Shown: positions 19,872-30,488, numbered from the stretch's first letter. The stretch: 64,000 nucleotides of DNA from Lysinibacillus pakistanensis (GCA_001312325.1 BBDJ01000018.1:33573-97572); one strand, 5' to 3'. Translations and numbers: made by a program. The notes: generated by a model not told the origin, from the letters alone.

Positions 19872-21125
19872 ATGACTAACATTGTTTCTTTACAAAAAGG
19901 TGGTAATACGGTTCTTTCAGAGAGTGGTATTATCACAGTGGAAGTGCAATGGAACTCTACATCTGTATTAGATGTTAGTTCTTTTTTGGTAGCTGCTAAT
20001 GGTAAAGTTCCATCAGATGATTACATGATTTTTTTATAACCAAGAAACAGATCCAGAGCGAAGTGTTTGGTTGAAAGCGAATGATAAGAATAAGGTGGTT
20101 TTTACTATTCAGCTAGAGAAGCTTTCAACGACTATACAGCATTGTTTTTTTTACAGCGACATTAGAAGGAAACTCAACATTTGATTCAGTTCAAGGGTTA
20201 AGTATCACAGTAAAGGGAACGCATGGGGAAGTTTGTTATCAAATCGATGATGCTACTGAAGAAAAAGCATTAGTTCTTGCAGAAGTATATCGACACCAAT
20301 CAAAATTTAAGTTTCGAGCGATTGGCAGAGGATTTAATGGCGGGTTAAAGCCATTAGCTGAGTCGTACGGTGTGGAGGTTGAAGAGCCTGACGTACCTGA
20401 AGCTTCATCTGTTCCTCACAGTGAACCTGTTCAAGAAGTTAATTTAACAAAAATTGATTTACTGAAAAGAAAAGTTTCAATTTCATTGGAAAAAAAAGAA
20501 AATTGCCCTTGAGAAATCGCGTGTAGCAGTTGTTTTTGATGCATCAGGCTCTATGACACAGCTCTATCGAAATGGTACCATTCAACGTGCTTTTGAACGT
20601 GTGCTGGCTGTCGCTGCTTGCATGGACGATAATGGCGAATTAGATGTTTGGTTCTTTGGGTCTAAATTTATGAAAACGAGAAGTGTAACAGAAAGAGATT
20701 TTGAGGATTATATTCAACAAACGTATCCTATACCCAAAACGTTCGGTGGTCTAGGTATAGGAAATAATGAGCCACCTGTTATGAAGGATATTATCCATCA
20801 CTACGTTAAAAATGAACCTAGAAAAGATATACCAGCATATATAATATTTTTCAGTGATGGTGGAATTTATAAAGATAAAGAGATTGCGAAAATATTAGTG
20901 GATGCCTCAAAACAAAATCTTTTCTGGCAATTTGTTGGACTAGGAAATGCGAATTATGGAGTTCTTGAAAAATTAGATAATTTACCGGGACGATTTATTG
21001 ATAATGCTGATTTTTTTGCTTTAGATGATTTAGATAAAATATCAGATGAAGAATTATATAACCGTCTCCTAAATGAGTTCCCAATATGGCTGAAGGAAGC
21101 AAGGGAAAAGGGAATTTTACATTGA
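19872..21125 (+). CDS. TerD-domain / von Willebrand A domain protein (three frameshifts)
   Basis: This is a 416-residue two-domain protein. The N-terminal half is TerD-like (MTNIVSLQKGGNTVLSE; VYRHQSKFKFRAIGRGFNGGL), a calcium-binding fold of tellurite and general stress operons. The C-terminal half is a vWA domain with the MIDAS motif DASGSM, also found in Ter-linked proteins such as TerF. The T7 at 20029-20035, the T8 at 20145-20152 and the A8 at 20490-20497 each need one base removed. It acts presumably in the cytoplasm, as no signal peptide is seen. A zinc-ribbon/LRR membrane protein follows on the same strand. No other ter genes are nearby. Confidence 0.88.
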
Positions 21126-21265
21126 AGCGGAGGAAATTGAGTAATTAGCAAGGCTAGACTATAGTTTGACCAAAACATATTTGTGGAATGAAAATTGAGC
21201 ATAAATATATTAGGCTGAGGACATTTTATTGGCTATACAAAAAAAGGTTGACGAGGGGGGAGCCA

Positions 21266-23136
21266 ATGGGACTTATTAAATTAAATTGTCCAAATTGTAA
21301 TGGGAAAATTGAATATAAAGAAGGGCAGCCATTCAAATGTCCTTTTTGTGAAACTGAATTAATGTTGAAGGAGAATAATGTCTATTATGTTGACCAGACG
21401 ATCAATAATTATTATGGAACACCTCCTCCAAAATCAAACACACGTCCCAATTTAAAAGCGCTTCTAATTGTACCAATCGTAATTATTTGTGCATTCTTAG
21501 GGTATTTTCTTTTGAATAATAATCAAACAGAATATGGTAACCATTATAAAATACCTGTTCGATCAATGCCAGAAAGCGAAGTTCTTTTGTTCTTTTTAAA
21601 AGATATTTTTAATAAAGGTGAAGCGATGCCAACTAAAGAAGAATTGGCTCGTATCCGCTATTTAACTACCTACTATACTGATTATCAGTGGCATTTTGAT
21701 TACAGCTTTGATGATCCTTTTACGAATAAGCAGGCTGAAATTTCTACCTATATCATTATGGATAAGATATTAAATACGCAAAAAATCGAACAGAAAGACT
21801 TTGAAGCCTTTACAGGACTGACTGTATTGAAGTTCATGAATAATTATGAGATATCGCAGAGTGAAAAAGTAAGCTTCCGGCATCTGAAAAACTTAAAAAG
21901 CTATACAGGTAGCTTTAATGAATCATTTAGTAAAATTGCCGACTATTTTAGTGATAAGTCTAGCGTTGTAGAGCTCTCTGTCCAAATTCGAAGTAATGAT
22001 GAACTTGCATTATTATTAAACTTTCCCAATCTTAGATCACTTGAGATTTCTTATTTGAATGAGACGGTTACAGACTTCCATCTGCTGAATCAACTATCAT
22101 TAAAATCATTATCTTTAAGTTCTACTAATGATTTAAAGTGGTTGGCTTCATTAACAGGTTTGGAGTCGTTAGCAATAGATATGAGTGAGGCGACAGATTT
22201 TAGCTCGTTCTATTCACTGAATCAACTACAAGAATTGAAGCTTACATCGGTAAGAAATTTAAAAACGCTTGATTTTATACAAAACATGCCCAACCTTCAA
22301 TCCCTTGATCTTGAAAATATGGATATTACGAATTTAGAACGCCTTAGAGATAAATCGTCATTGACTAAACTACGTTTATCTTCTCTTTATAAATTAGAAT
22401 TACTTGATATTGTGAACAGCCTGACTTCTCTGACCGATTTATCGATAATTGGTTATAGTGGCGATGTATCATCGATTGTAGCCCCTCATTTAAAAAAAAG
22501 CAGAATTAACAAGTTCTTTCATACCTAAGTTAGAGGCCCCTGCTTTAAAAAACTTGACGGTTTATATTAGAGGATCGGAGTCGTATTTTAATGGAGCAGA
22601 ATTATTAAAATACCCACAGCTAGAACAGCTTACCGCGATGGAGAGTGGAGATTTTACAGGTATTAGTGCATTAAATCGTCTACCAAATCTACAAACGTTA
22701 AATTTGAATGAGACATATTTTTTTCGATGAAACGAGGGAGTTATTTAATTTACAGCATGTAAAAACGTTAAATTGTAATGAGTGTAAGTTTCAATTTAAT
22801 AGTAATAACCCTTTTAACAACAACATACTGGAACATTTAACATTGAATGATGGATCCTTCCGAATAGGTAATGGTGACTGGTTGCATGAAGTTGATAAGA
22901 TTATGCCTTATTTTGCTGGCTTTTCATCACTTCGTTCATTCACAATGCAGGATAGTTCACTACAATCGATAAGTTTTATGGAAAATTGGCAACAAATTGA
23001 GATGCTTCATTTGGAAAATAATGCTATTGCAAATATAGAGCCTTTAGTGAACCTACCTAATTTGAAAAGGCTATACATTTTAGGGAATCAAGTGCAAAAC
23101 AAGTCTGTTCTTGACAAGGGAATTTTGATTTATTGA
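21266..23136 (+). CDS. Zinc-ribbon, single-pass membrane, leucine-rich repeat protein (two frameshifts)
   Basis: This 622-residue protein is of unknown role. The N-terminus is a zinc ribbon (CPNCNGKIEY then CPFCETEL), followed by a Pro-rich linker and one membrane helix at about residues 68-90 (ALLIVPIVIICAFLGYFLL). The large remainder is a leucine-rich repeat region (repeated LxxLxxLxL units such as LPNLKRLYILGN). The topology suggests a cytoplasmic zinc ribbon and extracellular LRRs. The ATG at 21266 follows GGGGGG. The A8 at 22492-22499 and T7 at 22718-22724 are overcalled. The ending after 23100 may also be damaged. It is probably co-transcribed with the TerD-vWA gene. Confidence 0.8.
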
Positions 23137-23491
23137 GGAGTTCTTGGAAGTGATAGCTAATGAGATCCGTTCCTATATGCTTTAGAAACCATAAAGGAAA
23201 AATCACAATTACGTTAAGCTGCAACATTAACTGAGGAAGAAGAAACGCTGTATCAGCTTCTCCATAAAGCTGATACGGGCTTTATATTGTGCCAAAGCAA
23301 GAAGGACGTAACATGTTTATAAAGAACTATTAAGCCTGAAATGTAACAGCATTTCAGGCTTTCATATATTGATGATTAAAACTTCGTTGTTTATAAATAA
23401 AAATGCATTTGCTAGTGCAAACTTTAGATGAAAAGTTGCCAAACAAATGATCATGACTTTTCAAAAAATCAATGAAGGATGGTAGTCAAAT
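23137..23491. other. Intergenic region with two hairpins
   Basis: This 355-bp region has hairpins at 23250-23276 (GTATCAGCTT / AAGCTGATAC, followed by GGGCTTTAT) and 23332-23361 (AAGCCTGAAATG / CATTTCAGGCTT), the second a likely terminator. A short open stretch near 23215-23320 could be a relic of a gene but is not recognisable. Confidence 0.5.
23332..23364 (+). terminator. Terminator-like hairpin
   Basis: AAGCCTGAAATG and CATTTCAGGCTT form a perfect 12-bp stem with a 6-base loop; only a short T tract follows. Confidence 0.65.
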
Positions 23492-23683
23492 ATGAAAACA
23501 AAACATACCAATACAACGCAATACGCGAAGAAATTACAAGCAAACCAAAATCGTCAGCAGCAGGAGGAATTTGGTTCCGAGTTTGAAATCGATGCAGCTT
23601 CAGCACAAGTTAACAACTTTGCCGAAGCACAAGGAAAAACAGATATCAAACAGCCAGTAAGTGAGCGTACGGCATGGCATTAA
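23492..23683 (+). CDS. Gamma-type small acid-soluble spore protein
   Basis: This 63-residue, Gln/Asn-rich protein has the composition of gamma-type SASPs, the amino-acid store of dormant spores that is cleaved by the GPR protease on germination. The GPR-site-like segment EEFGSEFEIDAAS fits the family pattern (E-F-x-S/T-E-F/T). It has a single repeat, whereas B. subtilis SspE has two. The ATG at 23492 lies behind AAGGATGG. Expression is expected from a sporulation sigma factor, but I cannot point to the promoter. A hairpin terminator follows. The presence of this gene marks the host as a spore former. Confidence 0.8.
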   Translation: MKTKHTNTTQYAKKLQANQNRQQQEEFGSEFEIDAASAQVNNFAEAQGKTDIKQPVSERTAWH

Positions 23684-23719
23684 TTTTCATTTGACAACTA
23701 TTCAAAACATTGAGATGGA

Positions 23720-23747
23720 GAACTAAGGTTTTGGCCTTAGTTCTTCC
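23720..23747. terminator. Terminator between spore protein and anti-sigma gene
   Basis: GAACTAAGG and CCTTAGTTC form a perfect 9-bp stem with a 6-base loop between two convergent genes. Confidence 0.75.
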
Positions 23748-23765
23748 TATTGATGAGGAAAAAAA

Positions 23766-25344
23766 TTATTTTTGTTTTTTTGTGGTCATTACTAGGCTTA
23801 AAAGATTTTAATAATTCCTTAGTATCTTGTAGAGAAATATCCTGGCTAACAACCTCATATTTATAATCACCTTTCATGCCTATAAAATGAGCGCCTAAAA
23901 GATCTGTTATTTCATAACCTGACCACTCAATGCCGTTTAAAGTAAATTTTTCAAGCTGTTCTCCCTTTTCCCTATTAAAATCACTTAAAGTTCGTATTAC
24001 GGAATCTTTATGATAGGCACGTACATAGATAACCTGACTTTCATTTTCGAAAATATAAGTAAGATATGCTTGTTTATAAGCTTTATATTTTTCATAGCCA
24101 GCTGAGAATAATGAAAGCTTGGAATGCGTGAATTCATACAGGAATGGTATGTCCTTCCGAAGTAAATCTAATACATCCTCGGTATCTTCCTTAATTGCGT
24201 CTGCATAGTCTACAACTTCTATATCTACTTCTCTTGGGTCAATATTTACTTTTTTTTCGCGTATTTATAGGTAGGTGATAGCCATCTAAGTTTGGCACAA
24301 ATGTCTGCGGATCAATCGGTATATTTACATCCAAACGTTCAGGATGAAGATAACTAGTAAGTTTACCATCCTTATCATACGTTTCATATTTCATTAGGAT
24401 TCCAGTATCTTTGTCCACCCAAAAGCGAAAAGTATCAGTTGTTCCTTTCATCTTCATTCTCTCTACTACTTGCCCATCCATTTTTCCGAATAAAACAATA
24501 GTATTATGGCCTAACAATTCTTCATTTTGTTTTTCTATCTCCCAATGCTGCATATTTCTTAAATAAATAGAGGTTATTTCATAGGGGAACAAAGATGTAC
24601 CTGAAGCGGTAATGTGTGGTCGTTCCCTAAACTTGGTGTTTTCTTTATATACATCTTTCAGCTTAATACTAAATGCTTCCTCTGGAGTAACCACTTTACG
24701 TGTTGGTTCCGATTGATAATCTTGTACTTGGTATGTTTTATTTAAACTTTCTTTAGACCAAAGCTTTTCATTATTATAAATATATTCTTGAATACTTTCC
24801 TTAAACCCCATCACCTTTTCATCAAATAAAGTTGTTACTTTCTCGTAACCACCAATTTCATTTTTTTAAACTCAATTTATACTCAATAATAGATGTACTA
24901 ACAGAGTCATCGTAAAATAGTGAATACTCCTCAAATTTCCCGGCTGCAGTGTGAAAATAATCCACCGTATTTAAAAGCTTTGCAACAACATCCTTCTTTG
25001 TCATCTCTTCATAAAATTCTTTTTGTTCAGGTGGTGTAGAAAGGTGTGGATCGATTTTAGGCTCTTGGAGAAAGGCCTCATTATTTTTATTTAAACCTGT
25101 GATTTTTTTCTTCCCTTGATTGAAATTTCAACTCGTTTATAATGAAATAGCTTGTTCCTAAGAAAAATAGAAGGGTTATGACGGTAGGTAACAAATAATT
25201 TAGTTTGCGTTTTACATGAAACGACTTCTTGTTTCTTTTGTGTATAGTCTGACGAACATTTTCTTGATTCTTCTCATTAAAGTTGATGTCTTTTAAAACA
25301 GTTTCATTCATTGTCTGTACAATTTTTTTTAATACATCATCCAT
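23766..25344 (-). CDS. Transmembrane anti-sigma factor with LolA/RseB-like domain (four frameshifts)
   Basis: This is the probable anti-sigma partner of the upstream ECF sigma factor. It has a short cytoplasmic N-terminus (MDDVLKKIVQTMNETVLKDI), one membrane helix at about residues 45-65 (YLLPTVITLLFFLGTSYFII) and a long extracytoplasmic part, including a LolA/RseB-like section (WEIEKQNEELLGHNTIVLFG; FWVDKDTGILMKYETYDKDG). The start is ATG 25344; an in-frame ATG at 25362 lies inside the sigma gene. T runs at 23775-23781, 24250-24257, 24861-24867 and 25103-25109 are overcalled by one, giving 524 residues. The sigma and anti-sigma frames touch or overlap, as is usual for such pairs. Confidence 0.8.
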
Positions 25345-25358
25345 TAATTTTGCCCCCT

Positions 25359-25892
25359 TCAAGTGACTTTTTTTAACAAAAGGCGAGCTCTATGCAGTCT
25401 GGATTTAATCGTTTGTAACCTTAAATCTAATAAAGTCGATATTTGGTTATATGACATTTCTTCGTAATAATATAAAATAATAACCTCTCTATATTTCACT
25501 GGTAAGGAAAGAATCTTTTCAGCAATTAGTTGTTTATGCTCTAGTCCAACTAATTCCATCTCAGGCGACTTATTAGTACCTTTTGTTTTTGTGAAAAACT
25601 CTGTTAGTATAATATGTCTAAAAGACCAACTTCTTAATTTATCTTTACATAAGTTCACTGTAATACGATATAACCATGTTTTATAAGAAGATTCATTTCG
25701 AAAGCTGTCTAAGTTCTCGTAGCACTTTATAAAAACCTCTTGGGCAATATCCTCTGATAATTGCTTCTGCTTCAAATAGGTAAAAGCTAAACGAGCAACC
25801 TGATCTCCGTATTCCTTCATTAACCATTCAAGCTTCTCCTCTCTACTTAAATTGCTTTCAATTTCTACTGGCTTTCTTTCTTGTTCAAGCAT
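25359..25892 (-). CDS. ECF-type RNA polymerase sigma factor
   Basis: This is an extracytoplasmic-function sigma factor. Region 2 (ARLAFTYLKQKQLSEDIAQE; FRNESSYKTWLYRITVNLC) and region 4 (LPVKYREVIILYYYEEMSYN; QISTLLDLRLQTIKSRLHRA) are clear. I take ATG 25892 (MLEQERK) after GTGGAGG; the frame extends upstream to 25931 but without a ribosome site. The A7 near the end may be overcalled: with A6 the protein would end EGGKING and its stop would overlap the anti-sigma start. That makes 184 instead of 177 residues. Confidence 0.9.
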   Translation of the reverse strand: MLEQERKPVEIESNLSREEKLEWLMKEYGDQVARLAFTYLKQKQLSEDIAQEVFIKCYENLDSFRNESSYKTWLYRITVNLCKDKLRSWSFRHIILTEFFTKTKGTNKSPEMELVGLEHKQLIAEKILSLPVKYREVIILYYYEEMSYNQISTLLDLRLQTIKSRLHRARLLLKKVT

Positions 25893-26072
25893 CCTCCACA
25901 CCCTTTCAAATATTAGACGGAGTAGGTACATTTTGGTTGTAAAAATATTTTCTATTCATTAGTTCATGTGCACGGGGCAGGATTCTCAAATCAGGCCTTT
26001 TCTTTTATAGTTAAAATTTTTTTGTAACATTATTAAATATCGGAAGTTATTTAAGTGAGGAGGTGAAAAGAC

Positions 26073-26569
26073 ATGGAGTTTGAGGAAATCTATTACAAAT
26101 ATTTTCAGGACGTATATTTATATCTGAAATCATTGAGTCATAACGATAGTATAGCTGAAGAAATTACCCAGGAAACTTTTTTTTAAAGCATTAAAGAACA
26201 TTGAAAGCTTTGATGGTTCCAGGGATATTCGAGCTTGGCTCTTTATCATAGCTAAAAATACATACTTCTCTTATTACAAAAAGAGGAAAAGGCATATTGA
26301 TTGTGATTTAAGTGAGGAATTAGAAACAGGCGTCCATATTGTGAAGCATTTAATGATTGAAGAAGATGCATTTGCGGTTCATCAATTTCTTCATTCAATG
26401 AAGGAGCCATACAAAGAGGTCTTTTCACTACGAACCTTTGGGGAGCTTTCCTTTGATAAAATAGGGAGGCTTTTTGGTAAAAGTGCAGGATGGGCTAGGG
26501 TGACCTTTTACAGGGCTAAAAAAACAAATACAAGAATATATGGAGGCGATAAATCATGAAAGAGATTAA
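26073..26569 (+). CDS. ECF sigma factor, divergent second pair (two frameshifts)
   Basis: This is a second ECF sigma factor, 164 residues after repair: region 2 (YYKYFQDVYLYLKSLSHNDS; AEEITQETFFKALKNIESFD) and region 4 (PYKEVFSLRTFGELSFDKIG; FGKSAGWARVTFYRAKKQI). It starts at ATG 26073 behind AGGAGGTG. The T8 at 26177-26184 and A7 at 26518-26524 are overcalled. The corrected end (EAINHERD) overlaps the start of the anti-sigma gene by 14 bases, so the two are translationally coupled. It resembles YlaC of B. subtilis in size and pairing. Confidence 0.88.
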
Positions 26570-27226
26570 ATGTACAATTATTCAAGATATTCTACCTCTT
26601 TATATTGATGGGGTAGTTAGTCAGGATACAAAAGAAATGGTTGAGGAGCATTTAAAGCATTGTGAAAAGTGTCAGCACGAGCACCAACAAATGAAGCATG
26701 AAATTTATATTCCTGAAGAGAATAAAGCATCTCTATTTAAAACGATTAATAAAAAAAATGGCGCAAGAAAAAGATAATCATTTCATGTATCTCAGCTTTC
26801 ATCACCACTTTAATTTTATTAGGTGTATTTGAATACGTTGTTCATTATGAGACGGTCATTCCATATTCAGAGGATATCGTGAAAATTGAAAATAACGAAG
26901 ATAAAATATTATTTGCCCATTACTATGGTAAAAGCTATGCAAGTGTTAACGTCACACATCCTATGCTCCTTGAAGTAGATGGCGAAAAAAAAGAATATAA
27001 GCTTTATTTATTATAATAAAACATTTGCAGATTCGCCTACTCGACAGCTAATTAATAATGGAAAAGCACGCAATGAGCAGGATTTTATTTTTGAATTTCC
27101 TAAAGCTGAAGAAATAGATGCTGTGTATTATGCGGAATATGACGTTGAAAAAAAATAGCAGCGAATAAGGATTCCTGGAATAATATTTTAAAAGATGCTG
27201 TTTTAATTTGGAAGAAAGGAAAATAA
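26556..27226 (+). CDS. Zinc-finger anti-sigma factor, membrane-anchored (three frameshifts)
   Basis: This is the anti-sigma factor for the overlapping sigma gene. The N-terminal zf-HC2/ZAS motif is His-x3-Cys-x2-Cys (EEHLKHCEKCQHEH), then one membrane helix near residues 75-95 (IIISCISAFITTLILLGVF) and an extracytoplasmic tail ending KDAVLIWKKGK. Three A8 runs need repair: at 26985-26992 one A less; at 26751-26758 and 27148-27155 two less (or one more). Repaired length is 221 residues. The sensed stress is unknown. Confidence 0.85.
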
Positions 27227-27336
27227 AAATTTTATTGTAAGAATTCACTTTATTTCTTCCTGAATATTTTCTAACCTTTTTAAAAATACTAGGACTAGGT
27301 AACTAATCGAATGGTTAGGAAAGGGAGAGGTAAAAA

Positions 27337-27648
27337 TTGGCGAAGCACTCAGATACAAGCTGGAAACAGGATCATCCAAGTACCTTATTTAGTAACTCTG
27401 TCCAAAAGGCAGAACGTTTGTTAAAGCATGCAAAATCACACCCCGAGGAAATTGCGATTGAACATGCTTTTGATCAACTAGACCATGCAGAAAATGCGTA
27501 CATGAATGCACAGCAATATGGTGAGCATTTGGATACTGTCCAGCAAAATAAAGAGTACCTAGAGCAAATTAAACAGCAGTTACACGACATGAAAGATAAT
27601 GTAAAAAAAGCAGTAGAGTATTTGAACCTTCATCTGCGGACAGATTAA
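27337..27648 (+). CDS. Small helical protein of unknown function
   Basis: This 103-residue, charged, mostly helical protein has predicted coiled-coil character in the second half (HAFDQLDHAENAYMNAQQYG; YLEQIKQQLHDMKDNVKKAV). It is vaguely like the small DUF2524/YtzC proteins, but I cannot confirm this. The TTG start at 27337 follows GGAAAGGGAGAGG. It has no membrane segment or signal. The frame is intact and a strong terminator follows, so it is a stand-alone gene. Confidence 0.65.
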   Translation: MAKHSDTSWKQDHPSTLFSNSVQKAERLLKHAKSHPEEIAIEHAFDQLDHAENAYMNAQQYGEHLDTVQQNKEYLEQIKQQLHDMKDNVKKAVEYLNLHLRTD

Positions 27649-27690
27649 AAATGGCTTAAGCTCTATGAACAATAGACTTAAGCCATTTCC
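27648..27690. terminator. Bidirectional terminator
   Basis: AAATGGCTTAAG and CTTAAGCCATTT form a perfect stem between convergent genes. Confidence 0.85.
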
Positions 27691-27700
27691 TATTCGGCAT

Positions 27701-28193
27701 TCAACACCAAACAATTATCTCATTTGGTGTGGTTTGAGCCGGAATACTTCTTGTTGTCACACCATAAATGACAATTAGGTTTCGATTGGCTGGATTTCTT
27801 GAAAAAGGTTGCCCATTTTTAAGCAAGATAACCGTAGATGGAGAGAGATTTAATTGTAGTTGGCCATCATTGCTCAATAAGTGATTATCAAAAAAAATCC
27901 ACTTTTACATTTTGGTAATTACTTTCCTTTACAATAATGAGTGCTCGATATTGTGGTGGGTATATCATAGGTACAGGAGCGTCCCCATCATAGTAGCCTG
28001 TAATCCAATCACCAGGTCTCACTATTTCCTGGTTAACAAAGTAAGTGGAAGGAGAAACGACAAAATTTACAACGCCACCAGCACCATCTTCTACAGTCAA
28101 CAGTTTATAGCAGCCCTCAGTATCCTTATTTTGTCCCACAGGAAAATCATTTATTTGAGTAACAATTCCACGGAAAGATTTAAAATTTACCAT
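27701..28193 (-). CDS. Hypothetical beta-rich protein with internal duplication (one frameshift)
   Basis: I do not recognise this family. After shortening the A8 at 27890-27897 (plus strand) the protein has 163 residues. Two halves look alike: each has an SPST motif followed by a strand and a late hydrophobic strand (first half: VVSPSTYFV ... RALIIVKE; second half: NLSPSTVILL ... NLIVIYG). No signal peptide or membrane segment is seen. ATG 28193 is well spaced from GAAAGGA; the ATG at 28199 lies too close to it. Confidence 0.65.
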
Positions 28194-28337
28194 AACCATT
28201 CCTTTCGAATTAACAATTGTATTAGCTTATGTAACAACCTTTATATAGATGACAATTCGAAAAAAATCTATTTATCTATATAAGCTTGTCCTTTATTATA
28301 GGAAAAGAATGTTTTAATTAAAATAGGGGGAAAGCTT

Positions 28338-28496
28338 ATGAAGCGGATTTCTAAAAATAATAAAAAACCAATTTTATTAGGTAGCATTATTATAATTGTC
28401 ATCGCTGGTTTACTCGATCTCAAATACGAGGGGTTATTTTTCCGTATATTACCTGAATCAATACAACAATATTTATCTAATTTTTTTAACAAGTAA
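28338..28496 (+). CDS. Small single-pass membrane protein
   Basis: A 52-residue protein with a basic N-terminus (MKRISKNNKKP), one hydrophobic helix (ILLGSIIIIVIAGLLDL) and a polar tail with FFRILPESIQQY. It begins at ATG 28338 behind a strong AGGGGG site. A T7 run near the 3' end could be overcalled and would move the stop downstream to about 28556. The function is unknown. Confidence 0.55.
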   Translation: MKRISKNNKKPILLGSIIIIVIAGLLDLKYEGLFFRILPESIQQYLSNFFNK

Positions 28497-28939
28497 AGAT
28501 AGACATAAAACAAAAAAAACACTAGTAAATTTTGAGAAAATTCGCTATATTTAGATGTGGAGCGGAGCTAGTACAAAAACAAGACTGGTTCCCTATTTTT
28601 ATGTTATTATATAGATATAATAATCAACTTGATTCATTTATATGAAAGCGCTAACCATTTTTAGGCCAAATATTCCAAAAAGCATGAATTTCAATGGTTA
28701 CTTTTAATTATGTGTTTGTCCGTTTTTCTCTTGAATTATGAAGGAAATGGCTCGAAATATGCCGTTAAATCTCATATAAATAGTTGATATTTTAATCTTC
28801 AAGTAATTGTGATAAACTGCAATAAGGTAATAATTGATACAGAAAAGGTGTGCTCCTAGGTCGCTCCATGGCTTGCTTTGACATCTAAGCGGAGTGCTTA
28901 CATCCTTTCTGCAAATCTTAATATATAAGGAAGGTAAAA
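28497..28939. other. Long leader region upstream of mqo
   Basis: This 443-bp region contains a TATAAT-like -10 at about 28616-28621, a CcpA-type cre site at 28642-28656, and a more GC-rich block at 28855-28915. If the promoter is the distal one, mqo has an untranslated leader of about 310 bases. No known riboswitch class was recognised. Confidence 0.4.
28642..28656 (+). promoter_or_regulatory. Candidate cre (CcpA) operator upstream of mqo
   Basis: ATGAAAGCGCTAACC matches the cre pattern WTGNAANCGNWNNCW at all but the last position. It lies about 20 bp downstream of a TATAAT-like -10, a place where CcpA blocks transcription. This suggests carbon catabolite repression of malate oxidation. Confidence 0.55.
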
Positions 28940-30423
28940 ATGAGTAACAGACAAATTAAATCAGATGTTATCTTAATTGGTGCCGGAATCATGAGTGCGA
29001 CTTTGGGGACACTGCTCAAAGAATTAGCACCAGATTGGAAAATTACAGTGTTTGAGAAGCTCGATAAAGCTGGCGAAGAAAGTTCTCATGAATTAAACAA
29101 TGCGGGAACTGGGCATGCTGCACTATGTGAGCTTAACTACACTTCAGAGAAAAAAAAGACGGATCAATCGATATCAGCAAAGCGATTAACGTTAATGAGC
29201 AGTTCCATGTTTCAAAACAGTTTTGGTCTCATCTTGTAAACAATAAACTAATCAATAACCCACAAGACTTCATTATGCCTTTACCACATATGAGCTTAGT
29301 ACAAGGAAAAGACAATGTTGAGTTCCTAAAAAAAACGTCATGAAACAATGACGAAAAATCCTTTATTCCAAGGTATGGAATTTTCTGATGATCCAGAAAA
29401 ACTAAAGGAATGGATTCCTCTTATCATGCAAGACCGTACTGCAGACGAAGCTATTGCTGCAACAAAAATTGACACTGGTACTGACGTTAACTTTGGTGCT
29501 TTAACACGTATGTTATTTGATCACTTAAAAACAATGGATGTAGATATTAACTACAATCACAGTGTTGAAAGTTTAAAACAAGCAAACGATGGAACATGGG
29601 AAGTACGTGTACATGATTTAGATGGATGTAAAATGGAATATCATTCAGCAAAATTTGTCTTCCTTGCGCCGGTGGAGGAAGCCTAGAATTGCTACAAAAA
29701 TCAGGTATTCCTGAAGGAAAACATATTGGTGGATTCCCAATTAGTGGTTTATTCTTACAATGTAATAATCCAGAAGTAGCTGAAAAGCATCATGCAAAAG
29801 TGTACGGAAAAGCAAAAGTTGGTGCTCCACCAATGTCAGTGCCACATCTTGATACACGTTATATTGATAACAAAAAATCATTATTATTTGGTCCATTTGC
29901 AGGGTTCTCACCTAAGTTCTTAAAAACAGGTTCAAATATGGACTTATTTGCTTCTGTAAAACCGCATAATATCACAACTCTATTAGCAGCAGGCGTTAAA
30001 GAGATGGGGTTAACAAAATATTTAATCCAACAGCTTATGCTTTCAAAAGAGCAGCGCATGGATGAGTTACGTGAATTCATTCCAAATGCGAAGAGCGATG
30101 ATTGGGATATTATTGTTGCTGGACAACGTGTACAAGTAATTAAAGACACAGAAGCTGGCGGAAAAGGTACGCTTCAATTTGGTACGGAAGTTGTAAGCGC
30201 TTCTGATGGATCAATTGCAGCTTTACTTGGAGCTTCACCAGGTGCTTCTACGGCTGTTCACGTTATGCTTGAGGTAATCAATAAATGTTTCCCTCAACAT
30301 ATCAAAGAATGGGAGCCAAAAATTAAAGAAATGATTCCATCTTATGGCTTCTCATTAGCACAAAATCCAGAGCTTCTGAAAGAGATTAATGAAACAACTA
30401 ATAAAGCACTTGCTTTAAAATAA
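28940..30423 (+). CDS. mqo: Malate:quinone oxidoreductase (three frameshifts)
   Basis: Mqo is an FAD-dependent peripheral membrane enzyme that oxidises malate to oxaloacetate and passes electrons to quinone, an alternative to NAD malate dehydrogenase in the TCA cycle. The N-terminal FAD motif is [36 protein letters not shown] and the C-terminal [10 protein letters not shown] are family signatures. The A8 at 29150-29157 appears two bases too long, the A8 at 29328-29335 one too long, and one G is missing near 29665 (GAGGGS motif). Repaired length is 493. The ATG at 28940 follows AAGGAAGG. The terminator is at 30489. Confidence 0.95.
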
Positions 30424-30488
30424 ATACTAAATGTGGAGACGGCAGATGTTAGCATTTAAGCAACATTTGGACAACCGTTTCCATAGCA

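Noticed and set aside
23137..23331. A gene remnant between the LRR protein and the spore protein
   Set aside because: A short open stretch exists, but no recognisable motif, start site or length supports a gene.
25893..26072. ECF-type promoters (-35 AAC / -10 CGT) in the divergent sigma region
   Set aside because: A TGTAAC and a CGG are present but with wrong spacing; not enough for a call.
28855..28915. A riboswitch in the mqo leader
   Set aside because: No conserved core of a known class could be matched by eye; only recorded as a possible structured leader.
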